A stretch of 64,000 nucleotides of DNA from Agapanthus africanus (GCA_030015575.1 JASDDO010000006.1:205101632-205165631); one strand, 5' to 3'; shown: positions 25,541-38,195, numbered from the stretch's first letter. Notes: generated by a model from the sequence alone, not told the origin. A program made the numbers and translations.

Positions 25541-25545
25541 GAGAC
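25541..25545. repeat. Target site duplication of C, right copy
   Basis: gagac, matching 15880-15884. Confidence 0.96.
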
Positions 25546-27361
25546 TGGGTACACTGAACGGACTCGCCGAGAAATCCCAGATGATATTATACCTCACGTC
25601 AGATGGCAGTTCTCTGGTGACACTGGTACAGCTTAGTCTGTTGACCCGAGATCGTCATAGAGTCATGTGTGTCTCCCACTGTGCTTTGATTTCCACTCTA
25701 CCACGGCTCTACTGAGTTGTGCAAACAGGTGGTTTTTGGGTACAGTCCCGATTCACATGGAGGCAATGAGCGATAGGAGGGGATTCGTCTCTCCCGGTAT
25801 TGGGGTGGATGTTGCGCTATGCTCGACTGGCCATAACAGGAAATCCTTGGCCAGGGTTGCAGTGATATACTGGTAAGAGTTATCAGTAGTTTGACGAATG
25901 TTATGGACCTAACGTCGGCATGACTTATCAAGCTACTGGGGTCTGACGTTTACCACCCCTAGGCGAGATATGCGACATATCAGACGAACAGACCGGACTA
26001 TACGGTAAGTGTTACTGGTTGGATTCACAGGAGTGTGAGTGGGCTTGCTCGTCGATATTCTGATCGCTCAATACCCGGGTGGCCGTTACGTTTAGCAGAC
26101 CGCTTGCGGCTTGTGGGTGTTTGATATGATCATCACCTGCTGCCGGCGTATTGTCGAGTCTTTAGAGTCCTACACAGAGGTTTCCTAGCTCAAGCGAAAC
26201 GAAATTGGAGCGCATATGAGATATGTGCGGGACCGAGAATAATTTGTGTATGTGATACCATATTCTATTCTCGCGATGAATGTATCGATTGGTTGTATGC
26301 GATATAACCTAATTATCGAATCGAGGATTGATTCGATAAGCCGATACATTGGATATTAGTCGGTCACATGCGATATGACCGGATCGTTAAATCAAGTGTT
26401 GATTTAATGATTTAATGTATAATTATATATTTGATATATTACTTTACATTAACTAGTATTTGATCACTTAAAATGGATTTTCTCACTTGATGTGCATATT
26501 GTATATGTGATATATTTTTTGTGCACTTGATTGTATCATGTTTGATGATACATGAATGTTAGGGTGTATGTTTAGATTAAACCATGGTTATGTCATGGTT
26601 AGGGTTTTGATTTTATTTACTTATTAATTTATATAATTATTTATTTATTCATTTTTGAATGATAAAGAGAAATGGTGGCTTGATTTGTTTTCTAGTTGAA
26701 GCTTCATGAAGATTTGAATAAGTTTACCATTTTTGTTTCATACTTAACCCTAACCATTCAACCTAACCTTAGTTAATTCTCTACACCTAACTATGGTTGA
26801 GATTATGATAAGTATCATTTTGTTTTCTATTTAAAATAGACTTATTATATTCTTTTCTTCTTCTTCTTCTTCATCTTCAACAATGAAGAAAGCTTGCCTC
26901 CATCAATGGCAACTTGTGAAAATGAGTGAGAAATCCAATTCCAAAGTGAACCCACTTCCTATTTCTTCATCCTCTACCTCTTGCCAAGAAGTATAGGGTG
27001 TTTTCTTCACAAGTTTCATAACTTGGTGAAGTTGGAGCTTGATCTTGAGTTGCCTCGACGTAGATCATCTTCGGCATCGAAGTCGACGACCTAGCCCGCC
27101 CATTTCTACGATGAAGCCGATGCTAGAGTCCTGGATTTGATTTGGACAGCGGAGGGACGTCATCACGGAGCCTAGGAAGTGGAGGACCGGATCTACAAAG
27201 GATGTAGCCTCTTTCCTTTTAAGTTAAAGTTGTTTACTTGCATCGCATCACCTACAAATCTAGTTAACGATCCGTATTAGGGTTTGTAGGAACAAGGAAA
27301 AATTTGAATTGGGCATGTTGATCCCTTGCAAGACCTCATTAGTGTGCCTAGGAACCTTACA
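25546..27361 (+). repeat. 3' LTR of D, second part
   Basis: Continues the D LTR beyond C and ends CTTACA before the duplication ccacc. With the first part it makes about 2217 bp, against 2219 in the 5' LTR. Confidence 0.94.
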
Positions 27362-27366
27362 CCACC
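27362..27366. repeat. Target site duplication of D, right copy
   Basis: ccacc, matching 7301-7305. Confidence 0.93.
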
Positions 27367-29546
27367 TTCTTAACAGATCCATCCACTATTCTGATGAAGT
27401 CAAAGCCATGACTATCACATCAAAATTAGATGATCTATCTCCGCTATATCTACTCTAGTCTATAAATAGACATAAGCTACTTGCCCACTATGCTTCCGTT
27501 GCTCCCACTGACTACGACAACCTTCTGGCAGAATAATATATACGTGCACTTCTAAAGCTAGTTTAGAACGACGCAATACTTAACCTCCTGCCGGGTATCA
27601 TAGTTTGGAACAACAGTAGTGTCAAGTCTGGGTAAACAAGAACCTCCATGTCACTGTCCTTGAGGCTACCGGAGTACCTCTTGGGTGTCTGAGGTTACCC
27701 ACCATATCTGCGGAGTGGCTAATGGAATGTCAAACCTGATTGAATCTTTAGGTCCTATTAAATTTTCTGTAATCGTTTTCGGTTCTGGAATCACTTCCAG
27801 TTCTACCATACCCCACTACTGCTTTCTCAAAAAAATCCATTTTACTAAAACTGTGGCGAGTCAAGAACAATATCACTATTGATCTTCCAGATGGTAGAAA
27901 GTCAACCCTCGTCATAGCCTGGGTCGACCCACAAACTGCCATTACAGAAACGTGCCTTGAGTTATCCAAAGTCTGGTTTTAAGCATAAGCCGGACAACTC
28001 CCCGTACCTTAACATCGTTAAGATATGAACCATTCTATATCCAATATAGAAACTTTGGCACTTATTTAATTGGAACCAGATTCAAATCATGCAGCTGTCT
28101 CCAGTGCATATCAACTTAATGGAGAGAGGCTAATCAGCATTACTCGACTTAGGAATCCATACAATTATGAGTAACCTGAAAGAGAAACAAGTTTCTTAAA
28201 ACCATTACTATTATCTGATTACCACTCACAAGTATCTACATCTTCGATCTCTTTGAAGAATCCCGATACTTGCGATACCTGGTTCTCTACTTTACCCTTA
28301 TACCCACAACTTCTCAAAACTTAGACATTGTATTTCTGCGGAACACTTGTCTAAAAACTAGAGAAGTCACAAGTAAACAGAACATAGTACGAGGACCAAT
28401 ACCTTTGTCCTGACGGACACTGGACAACATACAATACTCTGTATAAATCCGCTGAGTTGAATAACTCAAAACCTTGTGCGTAGTAGGTTGAAAACTGTAA
28501 CCAGGCGATTTCCTCAAATATCACCAATTACAACGAATTCCGATATAATGAGGATGATCACCTAATTCCCAATAACTTACTCCCACTCAACATCTGTAAA
28601 ACCATACAGATGTGAGAATCATACCTGGTAAATACATACCCTGGAGTAAGTATCTAATCGGGAAATCAATTTTCCTTTAACAATGCACAGAAACATGAAA
28701 ATGTTTCGTAGGGTTATCCTGGTATTCCTAGTAATGCCTCTTCCATATTCCAATTAATGACTTTAACCGTATATCTCTTTTCCATCTCTCCAAATCCCTT
28801 TATTTGTCTTTATTCATTACCTTTTGTACACCCCTTTAGGCTAAGTGGTTTTCTTCCTTCCCTACCGTTCGGCACCAGCCTACGGTTTGGAAGAAGACTA
28901 TCCAGTAAGCATAATAGGTGTACCCTCCTCAACCTAGGAGTACTGGCAACTTGAGAGAAGGTGGTGATAAAAGACAACTGAATAATACCTTATTCTATTT
29001 CTCCCGAACTGGGGAAAAAAGCAAATGTGAAAATAGGAGTGGCGATGAAGTACGCGGTTTGGTCGTGAATGATAGTAGTCGCAATTTACTTTGCCTTCTT
29101 TCTAATCCCTTTATTTTGTCTTTAGTTATTACCTTCTGTACACCCTACTTAGGCTAATTGTTTTTCTTCATTCCCTACCTTTCGGCACCTGCCTATGGTT
29201 TGGAAGAAGACTATCCAAAAAGTGTAATAGGTGTACTCTCCTAAACCAAGGAGCCCTCGCAACCTGAGAGAAGGTGATAATAAAAGACAACTGAATAAAA
29301 CAATTCTATTTCTCCTGAACCTGGATCCATCCTCGAAGAAGTCCCTTCGAGTTCGTATATAACCATACGATGGATCTATCCAATGGAAGTGGATGTCCGT
29401 AGTAATACGGGGTGTTCTGAGAAATGCAAAGGGTAAAAGAAGGAGCGGCAATGACTTATGCAACTTAGACAATCCAAAAGTCAGTATTTTAAGAAGGTTC
29501 GGTCAACTTGGTCACTGATTCAAAATCTAGGGTCGGTCAAAGGTCG
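27367..29546 (-). pseudogene. B degenerate gag-pol region, 5' part
   Basis: Aligns inverted to C from about 22435 back to 20335, with the same broken integrase and pre-RT text and the same 290-bp duplication. Short open stretches, such as 27748-27969, are chance remnants also seen in C. It ends at the reverse complement of the polypyrimidine-GGCAG tract. Confidence 0.75.
28760..29310 (-). repeat. Tandem duplication of about 290 bp in B
   Basis: Inverted counterpart of the C duplication. Both units show TTCGGCACC(A/T)GCCTA and GACAACTGAATAA on the + strand. Confidence 0.75.
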
Positions 29547-31828
29547 CTGCCAAAGAGAGAGAGAAAAGAAACACTCTGCGTGCACTCTAATCTAGATCAG
29601 AATGGTTATCACTTTATCTAATTAGGAAACCTCCCACTGTACTGTCAAATTCTCCTCCAAACCTAAAAGAAGAATCAATCGGGATCACCCGAAGAGTAAA
29701 CCAACTCATCAGTAGGAATCGGGATCCAACTCTCATTGCATGATAACGTGAAGGAATCCACTCATGTTATCACTCTCCAGAAGGTATGCGCATACTTGGC
29801 AAGTTTCAGTTTCTTTAAAAACTCCCGATATGATTTTTGCCCCATGCTCTTATGACCTTGACTTTGGCCAAAATGCCATAAGTCACATGCCAAGTTCTTC
29901 CAGTCATTATCTTATCAATTTGAACCCACCCACACATGCCCCTGACTTTGGCCAATCGGCAGAACGACTGTCCCAAACCAACACATCTATCTATGCAACA
30001 AATGAATACCCAGCAACTACCAAACACTATGCCTTGACTTTGGCCAAAATGCATATCTTGAATACTACTGAATACCCAAAAGAAATGATGGCGGGCTACG
30101 GCTGGTTTTTGGCGAAAAACCTTTAATGTAATGAACTTGATATCACTGAAGGAACCTGATAGCTTTTTATAAAAATATAGTGCCGAAAACCTTTGCTAAA
30201 GAGGTCACTCCCGGTGAAGGGATCTTGGCTCTTTCTTCGTGGAATGAGGTGCAGGATATTCCAACTGAATACCGCGATGCAAAGCAACCTGTAATCGACT
30301 ATAGTGAAGTTATTACCCTGACGCAAACTTCTGCCTAAGGGGTCACTCCCGGTGAAGGGATATCGGCCCTTACCTCGTCGAATGAGCTGCAGGATATTCC
30401 AACCGAATACCACTATGCAAAACAAAAGGAAACGTCTTTGTAATAACACTTTTTAAAACTGTTCCAACAACTGCCAAACAGGTTTTTTCTTTGCATTGAT
30501 CAGAATCGACGCAGTCCCATCAATTAATCACACCAGAAAAGAACGAATATAAAATGTACGTATATGCCATCCGCATTCGTCACTGGGCCCCGTCATCACT
30601 CGTTAGGTTACTTAACTAACGACAGAGCGGGGACTGGACTAGCGCGGGTGTAAAACATATACAACATCCACTAGTATATATACCAATATACAATAATCGC
30701 TCCAGGCGTAATAAATGCAACATTACAGAAAAGTAATAAGCATCACAGAACAATACAGATAATCTGGGATCCCCGGGTTTCACAGAGCCGCTGCTGAAAC
30801 CCGACGTTCCCCTGGTCGTGTAGATAGCCTGTGCAATGAAACCTAGACCCCTACGGGTGCGGCAAGTTACCCGCCAAAACCTGAAGCGAGGTATCCCCCT
30901 ACAGCATAGTGAATGGACCACCCTGCACTTCACGGAATCCGGTAATTTGAGCACCCCTCCTTGGGTCAACCTGTACCCCCTACGAGTGCGGCGAATAGTC
31001 TGCCAATTTTAGAGTGTGGCCCCTCTGCTTCTCAAAGCCATGAGATGCGGACCCGTTGCCCTCCAGAACCCGGCTATCCGTGCACTCCGTCGCGGGGTAA
31101 ACCTAGTACAGAAATGAAAAATATGTACAACAGGTACATCGACCTCATCCCGGTCGTTCCCCAAAAGAATATTATACAAACAGGCAGTGACGGCAGTCCA
31201 CATGATAGACGCTTGCCCCGCAATATCAAACGTACAAATAAATCCAAACTGCACTACCATTGCACACTGCTATCCAACATGACAAATCCGCAACATCACA
31301 GCACAACACAGAACATCAACGCGAATGTCACGTTCGCAAATCCGTCTAAAAGGACTATAGCAATTAGACGCAATTTACCGCTCGAATGACATTCACGGTC
31401 GGAGATATAATGTAAGTACTGTAAACTAACACGTTTAAATTTCGATCGACAAAATTTCCCGAAGTGGGCCCGACGTACATCTGCTGTAAAGTAATAAAAT
31501 CTGGGCCCAAAAGAAATATTCCATAAACCAAAATTTACCATGAACAACACACTGTAGAAATTTGGAGCATTGATCTCACAATATGGCGGCCGATCCGCGG
31601 CCAAACCGTGGTTCGGGCCGCGGATCCGCGGTGGAACAGTAAGATCACGTGACCAAATTTCACCAGTTTTCTTAGAAAAGCCTGCTCGTTTTTCTGTGAT
31701 GCTCAAAATAATTTTTAGGCTTGTTTTAAAATCGACAGAAACTTTTGTACAGAAAATTGTAGTTTTCGAAAATCCGTTCGATCGATGTTTTAAACGCGTT
31801 GGCACAATTTAGTAAAGCTTAATGGCGT
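29547..31828 (-). other. Untranslated leader of B
   Basis: Inverted match to the C leader with all its landmarks: polypyrimidine-CAG, three TTGGCCAAAGTCA motifs (about 29860-30060), two TTCACCGGGA blocks (near 30210 and 30345), the 130-bp duplication, and the GC-rich hairpins (31585-31631). Open stretches here, such as 31296-31805, show no protein family. Confidence 0.78.
31585..31631 (-). other. GC-rich double hairpin in the B leader
   Basis: GGCGGCCGATCCGCGGCC, a CCAAACCGTGGTTCGG spacer dyad, then GGCCGCGGATCCGCGG. It lies 210 bases from the LTR. Confidence 0.75.
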
Positions 31829-31841
31829 GTCTCTAATACCA
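31829..31841 (-). other. Primer binding site of B (tRNA-iMet)
   Basis: Reverse complement reads TGGTATTAGAGAC, two mismatches to the tRNA-iMet complement, directly beside the right LTR. Confidence 0.82.
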
Positions 31842-33922
31842 TGTAAGTCTACGGTAGCGCCCCGTCCGTCTTTCAGACGCCAAATGCGGAACAAAAACTT
31901 TTATAACTGGCGCTATCGCATACTATAACCCGGATCTGCCATTAACGCTAAACTAACAAACTACAAAGTGGGTAGAAAGGTTATACCGAACGATCCGATT
32001 CCTTCGTTCTTTAACCATCATCCCACGCTCTGTTGCGGCTGCTCCGATCTTCTGGCTCCTCGTCGAGGTGGCACCACATCTACGGATCTTTAAACGGGCT
32101 CCCGCCTCTATACCGAGACAACTCGGTCATCAAGTTTGCTAGAAGAGATGACCAAGATTGATGTAGATAATGAGTAGAACATTTTGTCTCGCTTCATCCA
32201 AAGCCATGGATGAAGGGTTAATGAAGTTGCCTTTTTAATCGGGTTAAGAGAAAATGATCACATCTAATTTTCATGAACCAAAACTATCATCATCTTTTTT
32301 CCAAACAACCATAATATTTCCAATGAAGGGCCGGCCACAAATATAGGAAGAGTGAGGTGAGTGTAGGAGTAGAAGAGAGTGACCCTAACATTAAATGAAG
32401 AATGAGTCATTTAAACACCTTGTATAAAAAATCAATGCATACAATGAATCATAATAACACATCACCATATCATTAAATGAACAATTAATGCAACAATGAG
32501 TCACTAATCCTAGTCACCTTCTAGAACCTTACATACTCATGACTCACCCAAATCAAGAAAAGATAAATCCGTATTAAACCGAATATTTAATACGTGTGAT
32601 AGAAAATTGGCAACTTCCAAAAGCGATCCCGAAACGAATTTCAGGATAACCCCGTAACAGTATAAACATACCCGCATTTGTATTACGACCGAATACAAAT
32701 GCAACTGAGACAAAGATATTATATCTACACAGTATAATACTCGGATCTGGCTTAAACCAAAGCCCACCAGTATTATCTGCCCGAAATATGACACGTGCGT
32801 AAACGCATGTGCATTTTCCGAACCCTGCCATAAAACCATACGGCCTTTACAACGTTTCGCCCGAACTTGGGAAACTATCTGTGGGGGACTCTAATGACTC
32901 GTCAGTACCCTGGCAGTGGGTTTCAACCACAAGACGTCAGCGGCACTAGCTGTGCGTAACGGCTACCCATGTACTGACCTTAAGGGATGCTGATGAGCGG
33001 ACTCATCTAGGAACCCTACTGAGCCTAACAGTGACAGTATACATACAGTCTGGTCCGTTCGTCTATGAGTATCGCATATCCGGCCTAGGGGGCTTGTAAC
33101 GTCAGACCCCCAGTAGCGGCATAAGTCGTGTCGGAGTGATGCCCAGAACACCCTGAGATACTACTGGAGTACCTACCAGTAAATCTCCTGCCTCGGCCGA
33201 GGGCTTTTTGTAATGGCTCTCCTAGACACAGCGCGATCTCACCCCCAATACCGGGAGAGACGAATCCCCTGCCGATTCGCTCACTTGCCTCCATGTGGCT
33301 CAGGACTGTACCCAAAACATACCTGTTTTCACGACTCCTTTGAGCCGTGTTAGGGTAGAAATCAAAGCACAGTGGGAACTCGCACGAGACAAATGACGAC
33401 ATCAGGTCGAAGAACTAACCTGTACACATGTCACCAGGGAACTGCTATCTAACGATAGGTATAATACCAACTAGCAGGTTCCCGGCGAGTCCTGTCCGGT
33501 GTACTCATAACCCAATGAGCACCTGTATACATCTTAGGTGATCCAACTGACACCAGTGGCTTGTGAGACCGGCCACCTCCCCTCGTCGGGGTCTCGACGG
33601 TATACACTAGTCTACTCCGGAGTATCGATGCCCTGTCTCGAAACTCCCATGACTAGGGACCATAATTAAGGATATGCTTATAGACCACCCAACTCTCACG
33701 TATATGATCACCATCATACTGTTGGTAGTCAAGCAAGATCCTAAGGGCTCTATCAACGTGTAACAGTGATCAGTCACCTGAACCTGACACGACTGATAAA
33801 GGCAAACCAGATAGCATACTATCATCTTGAGTAAGACTGTACTACCGGTATAGGTCCTTCTCAATCATTGCAATCACGTACCCGCGATCCAATAATTGAC
33901 TTTGAGGGCACAATATTCAACA
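31842..33922 (-). repeat. 5' LTR of B (right LTR)
   Basis: 2081 bp, TGTAAGTC to TTCAACA on the + strand. It holds the hairpin CACGTGCGTAAACGCATGTG (32792-32811). Confidence 0.94.
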
Positions 33923-33927
33923 TTTCT
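33923..33927. repeat. Target site duplication of B, right copy
   Basis: tttct, matching the left copy at 4264-4268. Confidence 0.95.
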
Positions 33928-35780
33928 TCTATTACGCAGAGGAACAAAAGATTTTTGTTTCTCGTCATGCCCATTTTCTAGAACAGTAGGTTTTAGAAAA
34001 GGAAACAAGTGGGAGCGAAATAGATCTAGAAGAAATTCCAGAACCACAAACTACTGCTGAAAGTTTGGTAGAACCAGTAGTTTAAGAAGAACAGGACATT
34101 CCCGCACTCCTCCGCAGGAGTAGTAAACCGTCTCATCCGCCTGAGAGATACTACGGTTTTCTCATAGACGGGGATGGAGAAGATTGCATCATTGATAATG
34201 ATGAACCTAATAGCTTCCAGCAGGCCATCCAGAGAGGCGGCTCCGTAAGATGGCTGGATGCAATGCGGACCGAGATGGAGTCTATGTACACCAACAAAGT
34301 ATGGACTTTGGACTTTGCTCCAGATGGGGTAAAACCCATAGGATGCAAATGAATCTTCAAGAAAAAGATTGGTGTAGATGGACAGGTGGAAACCTATAAG
34401 GCTAGACTTGTTTCAAAGGGTTTTCGTCAAAGACCTGGTTTGGACTATGACGAAACTTTTTCTCCAGTGGCTATGCTCAAATCCATTCGGGTCCTTCTTG
34501 CTATTGCCGCCTTCCATGATTATGAGATCTGGCAGATGGATGTAAAGATGGCTTTTCTAAATGGTAATTTAGAAGAGTGCGTCTATATGGATCAGCCAGA
34601 AGGCTTCAATCAGAGTAGGAGCTGCGGGAAAGTGTGCAAGTTGCTTAAGTCCATTTATGGACTAAAGCAGGCATCGCGGAGTTGGAACATCTGTTTTGAT
34701 GAAACAATCAAAGAATATAACTTTATCAATAATCCAGATGAACCATGTATATATAGTAAAATTGTAGCACGAACTGTCGTATTCCTCGTCTTGTACGTGG
34801 ATGACATTCTATTAATAGGAAATGTCATTCCTATACTACAATCTGTCAAAGGATTCTTGTCACACAGGTTCTCCATGAAAGACCTGGGTGATGCCTCTTA
34901 CATTCTGGGGATCCAGATCTATCGTGATAGATCCAAGAGGATGTTGGGACTTTCGCAGTTCAGTTACATCAACACTGTACTGAAAAGATTCAGTATGGAA
35001 GATTCTAAGCACGGTAATTTACCGGCTTGTCACGGAATCACCCTATCCAAAGAGATGTCTCCCAAGACTGATTTGGAAAGGGAACGCATGTCAGTTATAC
35101 CCTACGCTTCTGCGGTGGGCTCTATAATGTATGCGATGTTGTGCACCAGACCAGATGTAGCTTACGCACTTAGCGTGGTAAGCCGGTATCATTCAGACCC
35201 AGGGGAGAAGCACTGGATAGCAGTAAAGAACAATCTCAAGTACCTGTGAAGAACTAAGGAGATGTTCTTGGTTTACGGCGGAAAAGACCTCAAGATCGAG
35301 GCCTTTGCTGATTCCAGCTTCTAGAGTAATAAGGATGACTCCAAGTCCATGTCAGGTTATGTCTTTACCTTCAATGGAGGGGCGGTGTGCTGGAAGAGTT
35401 CCAAGCAGGACACCGTTGCTGACTCGACGATGGAAGCGGAGTATATTGCTTCTTGTGATGCCGCAAAAGAAGCGGTCTGGATGAAGAAGTTCCTAACAGA
35501 ACTTCAGGTGGTTCCTACCATTGTTGATCCAATACCGCTGTATTGCGACAACAACGGAGCTATAGCTTTAGCGAAGGAACCCAGGTCCCATTAGAAGTCC
35601 AGACACATCTTAAGGCGGTATCACCTGATCAGGGAGATCATAGATCGCCGGGAGATCGAGGTCCGAAGAGTTTCTACAGAGGAGAACACTGCTGATCCAT
35701 TCACAAAGGCCTTACCTCAGATTCAGTTCGAGAGGCTACTCGAGATAATCGGTCTTCGATATGCCAGTACATGGCCCTAG
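33928..35780 (+). pseudogene. pol: Copia pol of A, 3' part (integrase end, RT, RNase H)
   Basis: Continues the interrupted frame exactly when B and one copy of its duplication are set aside. It contains the integrase C-terminus, a reverse transcriptase with MDVKMAFLNG, YGLKQA and the catalytic YVDDILLIG (near 34794), and a Ty1-type RNase H with EAEYIA and CDNNGAIAL. The natural stop is the TAG at 35778, immediately before the polypurine tract. In-frame stops lie at 33987, 34083, 34350, 35247, 35322 and 35592. At least five fit C-to-T or G-to-A change from the usual codon, as expected for methylated transposon DNA. Without these stops the domain set is complete. Confidence 0.94.
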
Positions 35781-35794
35781 TGCAAGTGGAAGAT
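35780..35794 (+). other. Polypurine tract of A
   Basis: GTGCAAGTGGAAGAT abuts the 3' LTR; the same tract with GGGAGAT is found in B, C and D. It primes plus-strand DNA synthesis. Confidence 0.88.
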
Positions 35795-37692
35795 TGTTAG
35801 TGTATATGCCCTAGGGGTTATTATTGTATCATACTGGCTTGTATATTACTTAATGGAAGCTTGGGATATTCACAGTTATATTAATAGTCTTGCTAAACAT
35901 GGTAGTATGCTACTTGTTTTATATTTAATTTGATATGTGTGTACGTATTGATAGAGCCCTTAGGATCTTGCTTGACTACCAACGTTGTGATGGCAATCAC
36001 ACTAGTGGAGGCTGGGTAGTCTACAAGCACATCCTTTTTCAGGTCCCTAGTCGTAGGATTATCGAGACAGGGCATCGATACTCCGGAGTAGACTAGTGTG
36101 TACGCTTCTCATCCCAGTTGGAGAGATGGTCTGTCCCACAGCCATCAGTACGTCGTACTGGATAGTATATAGCTGCTCGTTGGGTTACAGGCACACCGGA
36201 CATGACTCGCAGGGAACTGTTGGTTGGTATTATACCCGTCGTCAGTTAACAGTTCCCAGGTGATATGAGTACAGCATAGTCCGCAGACTTGACACTGCTG
36301 TTTCGCCTCGAGTGTATTCCCACTGTTCTTAGATTGCTACCCTACCATGGCTCAAAAGAGTCGTGCAAACAGGTAGCAGTTGGGTGCAATCCCGAGCACT
36401 TGGAGGCAGTGGCGGTTAGACAGGATTCATCTCTCCCGGTATTGGGAGTTGATATCGCACTGTGTCTGGAGAGCCATTACTCAAAGTCCCTGGCCAGGGC
36501 AAGCGAGATTTACCGGTAGCTTCTCCAGTAGTTTCTCAAGGTGTAATGGGCTTCGCTCCCACACGACTTATACCGCTTTTTGGGGACTGAAGCTTGCCGC
36601 CCCCTAGGCCCGATATGCGATAGTCCAAGACGAACAGACCGGACTGTACGGAGATTGTCACATCAGGCTCAGTAGGAGTTCGGATGGGTTTCCTCATCGG
36701 CCTTCTTATCAACATCTACCTGGGGAGCGTTACGTACAGGTAGTGCCGCTTGCGGTCTGTGGTTAAACCCACTACCAGCATAGTAGTCGAGTCTTTAGAG
36801 TCCCACACAGAGAGTTTCCCTGCTTCGGGCGAAACGATATAGAGGTCATATGATTTTACGACGGGGTTCGGACACGCACGTGCATTTATGCACGCACGAT
36901 GTTCGGACAGTTTTTACTAGCCGGCTTTGGTTTAAGCCAGATTCTAGTATCGGATTGTTGGATTTATACAGCCAAAAGTTTTTCCGTGTTTTCACGGATA
37001 GGAGGGGCGTTCTCGTAAATTGTCGAGAAGCTTCTAGAAGGATGATGACTTGGAGAGCTAAGGTGGCATTTGCATTAATGGATTAGTGACTCATTAGATG
37101 AATCATTCAAGTGTGTTAATGAAGCATTTATTGCTTAATGACTCACTTGATGATTCATTGCATATATTAAATGAAGCATGGTTGTTAATATCATTTAATT
37201 GATTTATTTGATATTCTTTATGCTTCATCATATATTGTAAATGAGAAACAATTCATATGATTCTCATTCTCACCTTCTCTCTACTCAAGCTCTCTCTCTC
37301 TCTTCAAATCCTAACCCTAACCTCTCATGTGTTGAGATCAAGGGTTAGCAAGACTTATTAATCCTTAATCCTACTCTATATTCCCTAGGTTGCTTTGATT
37401 AGCACTTTGAGTAACCTAGTTACCTCAAGTTAGAGGTCAAGCTTGGAGTAGTAGCTCCCGGGTGGATCTTCTATTACAAAGAGGAGGCCGACAAGGAGGT
37501 GGTCATCGAGAAGAAGAAGGACTTGGTTCATTAGGTATAATCTTCTTTCATAGTAGCTAATCCCTCCTATGATGTTGTTAGTTAAGGTTTGGCAAAGATC
37601 CGTAAGTTAGTCGATGTTTAGTTTAAAGAAAAAGATTGTTTTTCATACTTCCGCCTCCCCGCAACTCGTGGGGTGTCTAACGTCGACTTACA
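35795..37692 (+). repeat. 3' LTR of A
   Basis: Begins TGTTAGTG and ends TTACA, 1898 bp. It carries the block shared by all copia elements here (from GAGCCCTTAGGATC through ATCGAGACAGGGCATCG) and a GTGCATTTATGCAC hairpin (36880-36893), the counterpart of G-box hairpins in B and C. The last 84 bases repeat at the window start. Confidence 0.93.
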
Positions 37693-38195
37693 TGTATTTC
37701 GTGCATTGTTGCACCAGCTTGATATTTTTGTGCATTTGTTGCACTAGCTTGAGATTTTGTGCATTTGTTGCACCAGATTGGTATTTCGTGCATTGGTTGC
37801 ACCGGAATTGTATTTCGTACGTTGTTGCACCACATTGATGTTTTCGTGAGCGTCTGCACTTGATGTTCGTTATCGTGCATACAATTGCACTAGATGTTTT
37901 ATACGGACCAGACGCACTTGATTTGGATTTTCGCGCATGTTGGGCGCAGGATATGAGATTTTGTACACATCGGATGCACTTGATTGGGATTTTTATTCGT
38001 GCATGTTGGATGCACATGATGAGATTTTATTCGCGCATGTTGGATGCACTTGATGGAGACTTCATTCGTGCATGGTTGTTGCGCTTGTTTTAGATTTTCA
38101 TGCACTATAGATGCATTTGATGTTGTTGTCGTGCATACCTGTTGCACTGGAAAGATGCTTTCGTGCACACCCGTTGCACTTAGTTTTGCTTTTGA
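37693..38195 (+). repeat. Diverged array of GTGCA/TGCAC dyads in I
   Basis: About 16 units of 28-35 bp with a loose consensus TTTTCGTGCAT, a few bases, then TGCACTTGAT. Each unit is an interrupted palindrome. Element A landed within or at the start of the array, so it may extend further left. The same type of array occurs inverted in G. Confidence 0.78.

Larger units (their letters stand above)
7306..27361 (+). mobile_element. Copia element D, interrupted by C
   Basis: Complete copia element on the + strand with a 2219-bp 5' LTR and a 3' LTR split by C. About 10 mismatches and one 4-base gap occur in the first 400 aligned LTR bases. It has a perfect 13-base tRNA-iMet primer site, a 3.1-kb leader, a shrunken pol remnant and a polypurine tract. 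Gag is almost wholly missing and pol is broken, so it was mobilised in trans. The E LTR belongs to the same family. Confidence 0.94.
4269..33922 (-). mobile_element. Copia element B, minus strand, interrupted by D and C
   Basis: Complete from LTR to LTR (2082 and 2081 bp), flanked by tttct. Orientation is fixed by the reverse-complement polypurine tract beside the left LTR and the reverse-complement primer site beside the right LTR. About 20 mismatches are seen in the first 450 aligned LTR bases. The internal region (about 5.4 kb without inserts) aligns in inverted orientation with that of C, including shared broken pol text and shared duplications. B and C therefore belong to one non-autonomous family. 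D is inserted in its RT remnant. Confidence 0.94.
1..37692 (+). mobile_element. Copia element A, interrupted by B, D and C
   Basis: Ty1/copia LTR retrotransposon whose 5' LTR begins left of the window. Visible parts in order are the 5' LTR end, tRNA-iMet primer site, about 2 kb leader, gag-pol, polypurine tract and a complete 1898-bp 3' LTR. Nearly 30 kb of younger elements sit within pol. The base after the 3' LTR starts tgtat, the expected right target duplication; the left copy is off the window. The polyprotein resembles the Tork/Angela branch of copia, a family-level inference. A itself lies in the 3' region of gypsy element I. Its gag-pol carries stop codons, so it is not autonomous now. 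Confidence 0.93.

Noticed and set aside
7306..27361. Simple segmental inverted duplication joining 6351-7305 and 22440-23375
   Set aside because: The inverted similarity comes from two separate insertions of one family, B on the minus strand and C on the plus strand, each with its own target duplication.
30961..31389. 142-codon open frame on the plus strand
   Set aside because: Antisense to the B leader and across the 130-bp duplication; the text has no protein-like conservation.
31296..31805. 169-codon open frame on the minus strand
   Set aside because: It lies in the untranslated leader of B, overlaps the GC hairpins, and its aligned part in C is broken. No domain is visible.
37693..38195. 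CRISPR-like array
   Set aside because: Repeats are short, diverged and of uneven spacing, and sit at the 3' end of a plant retrotransposon.
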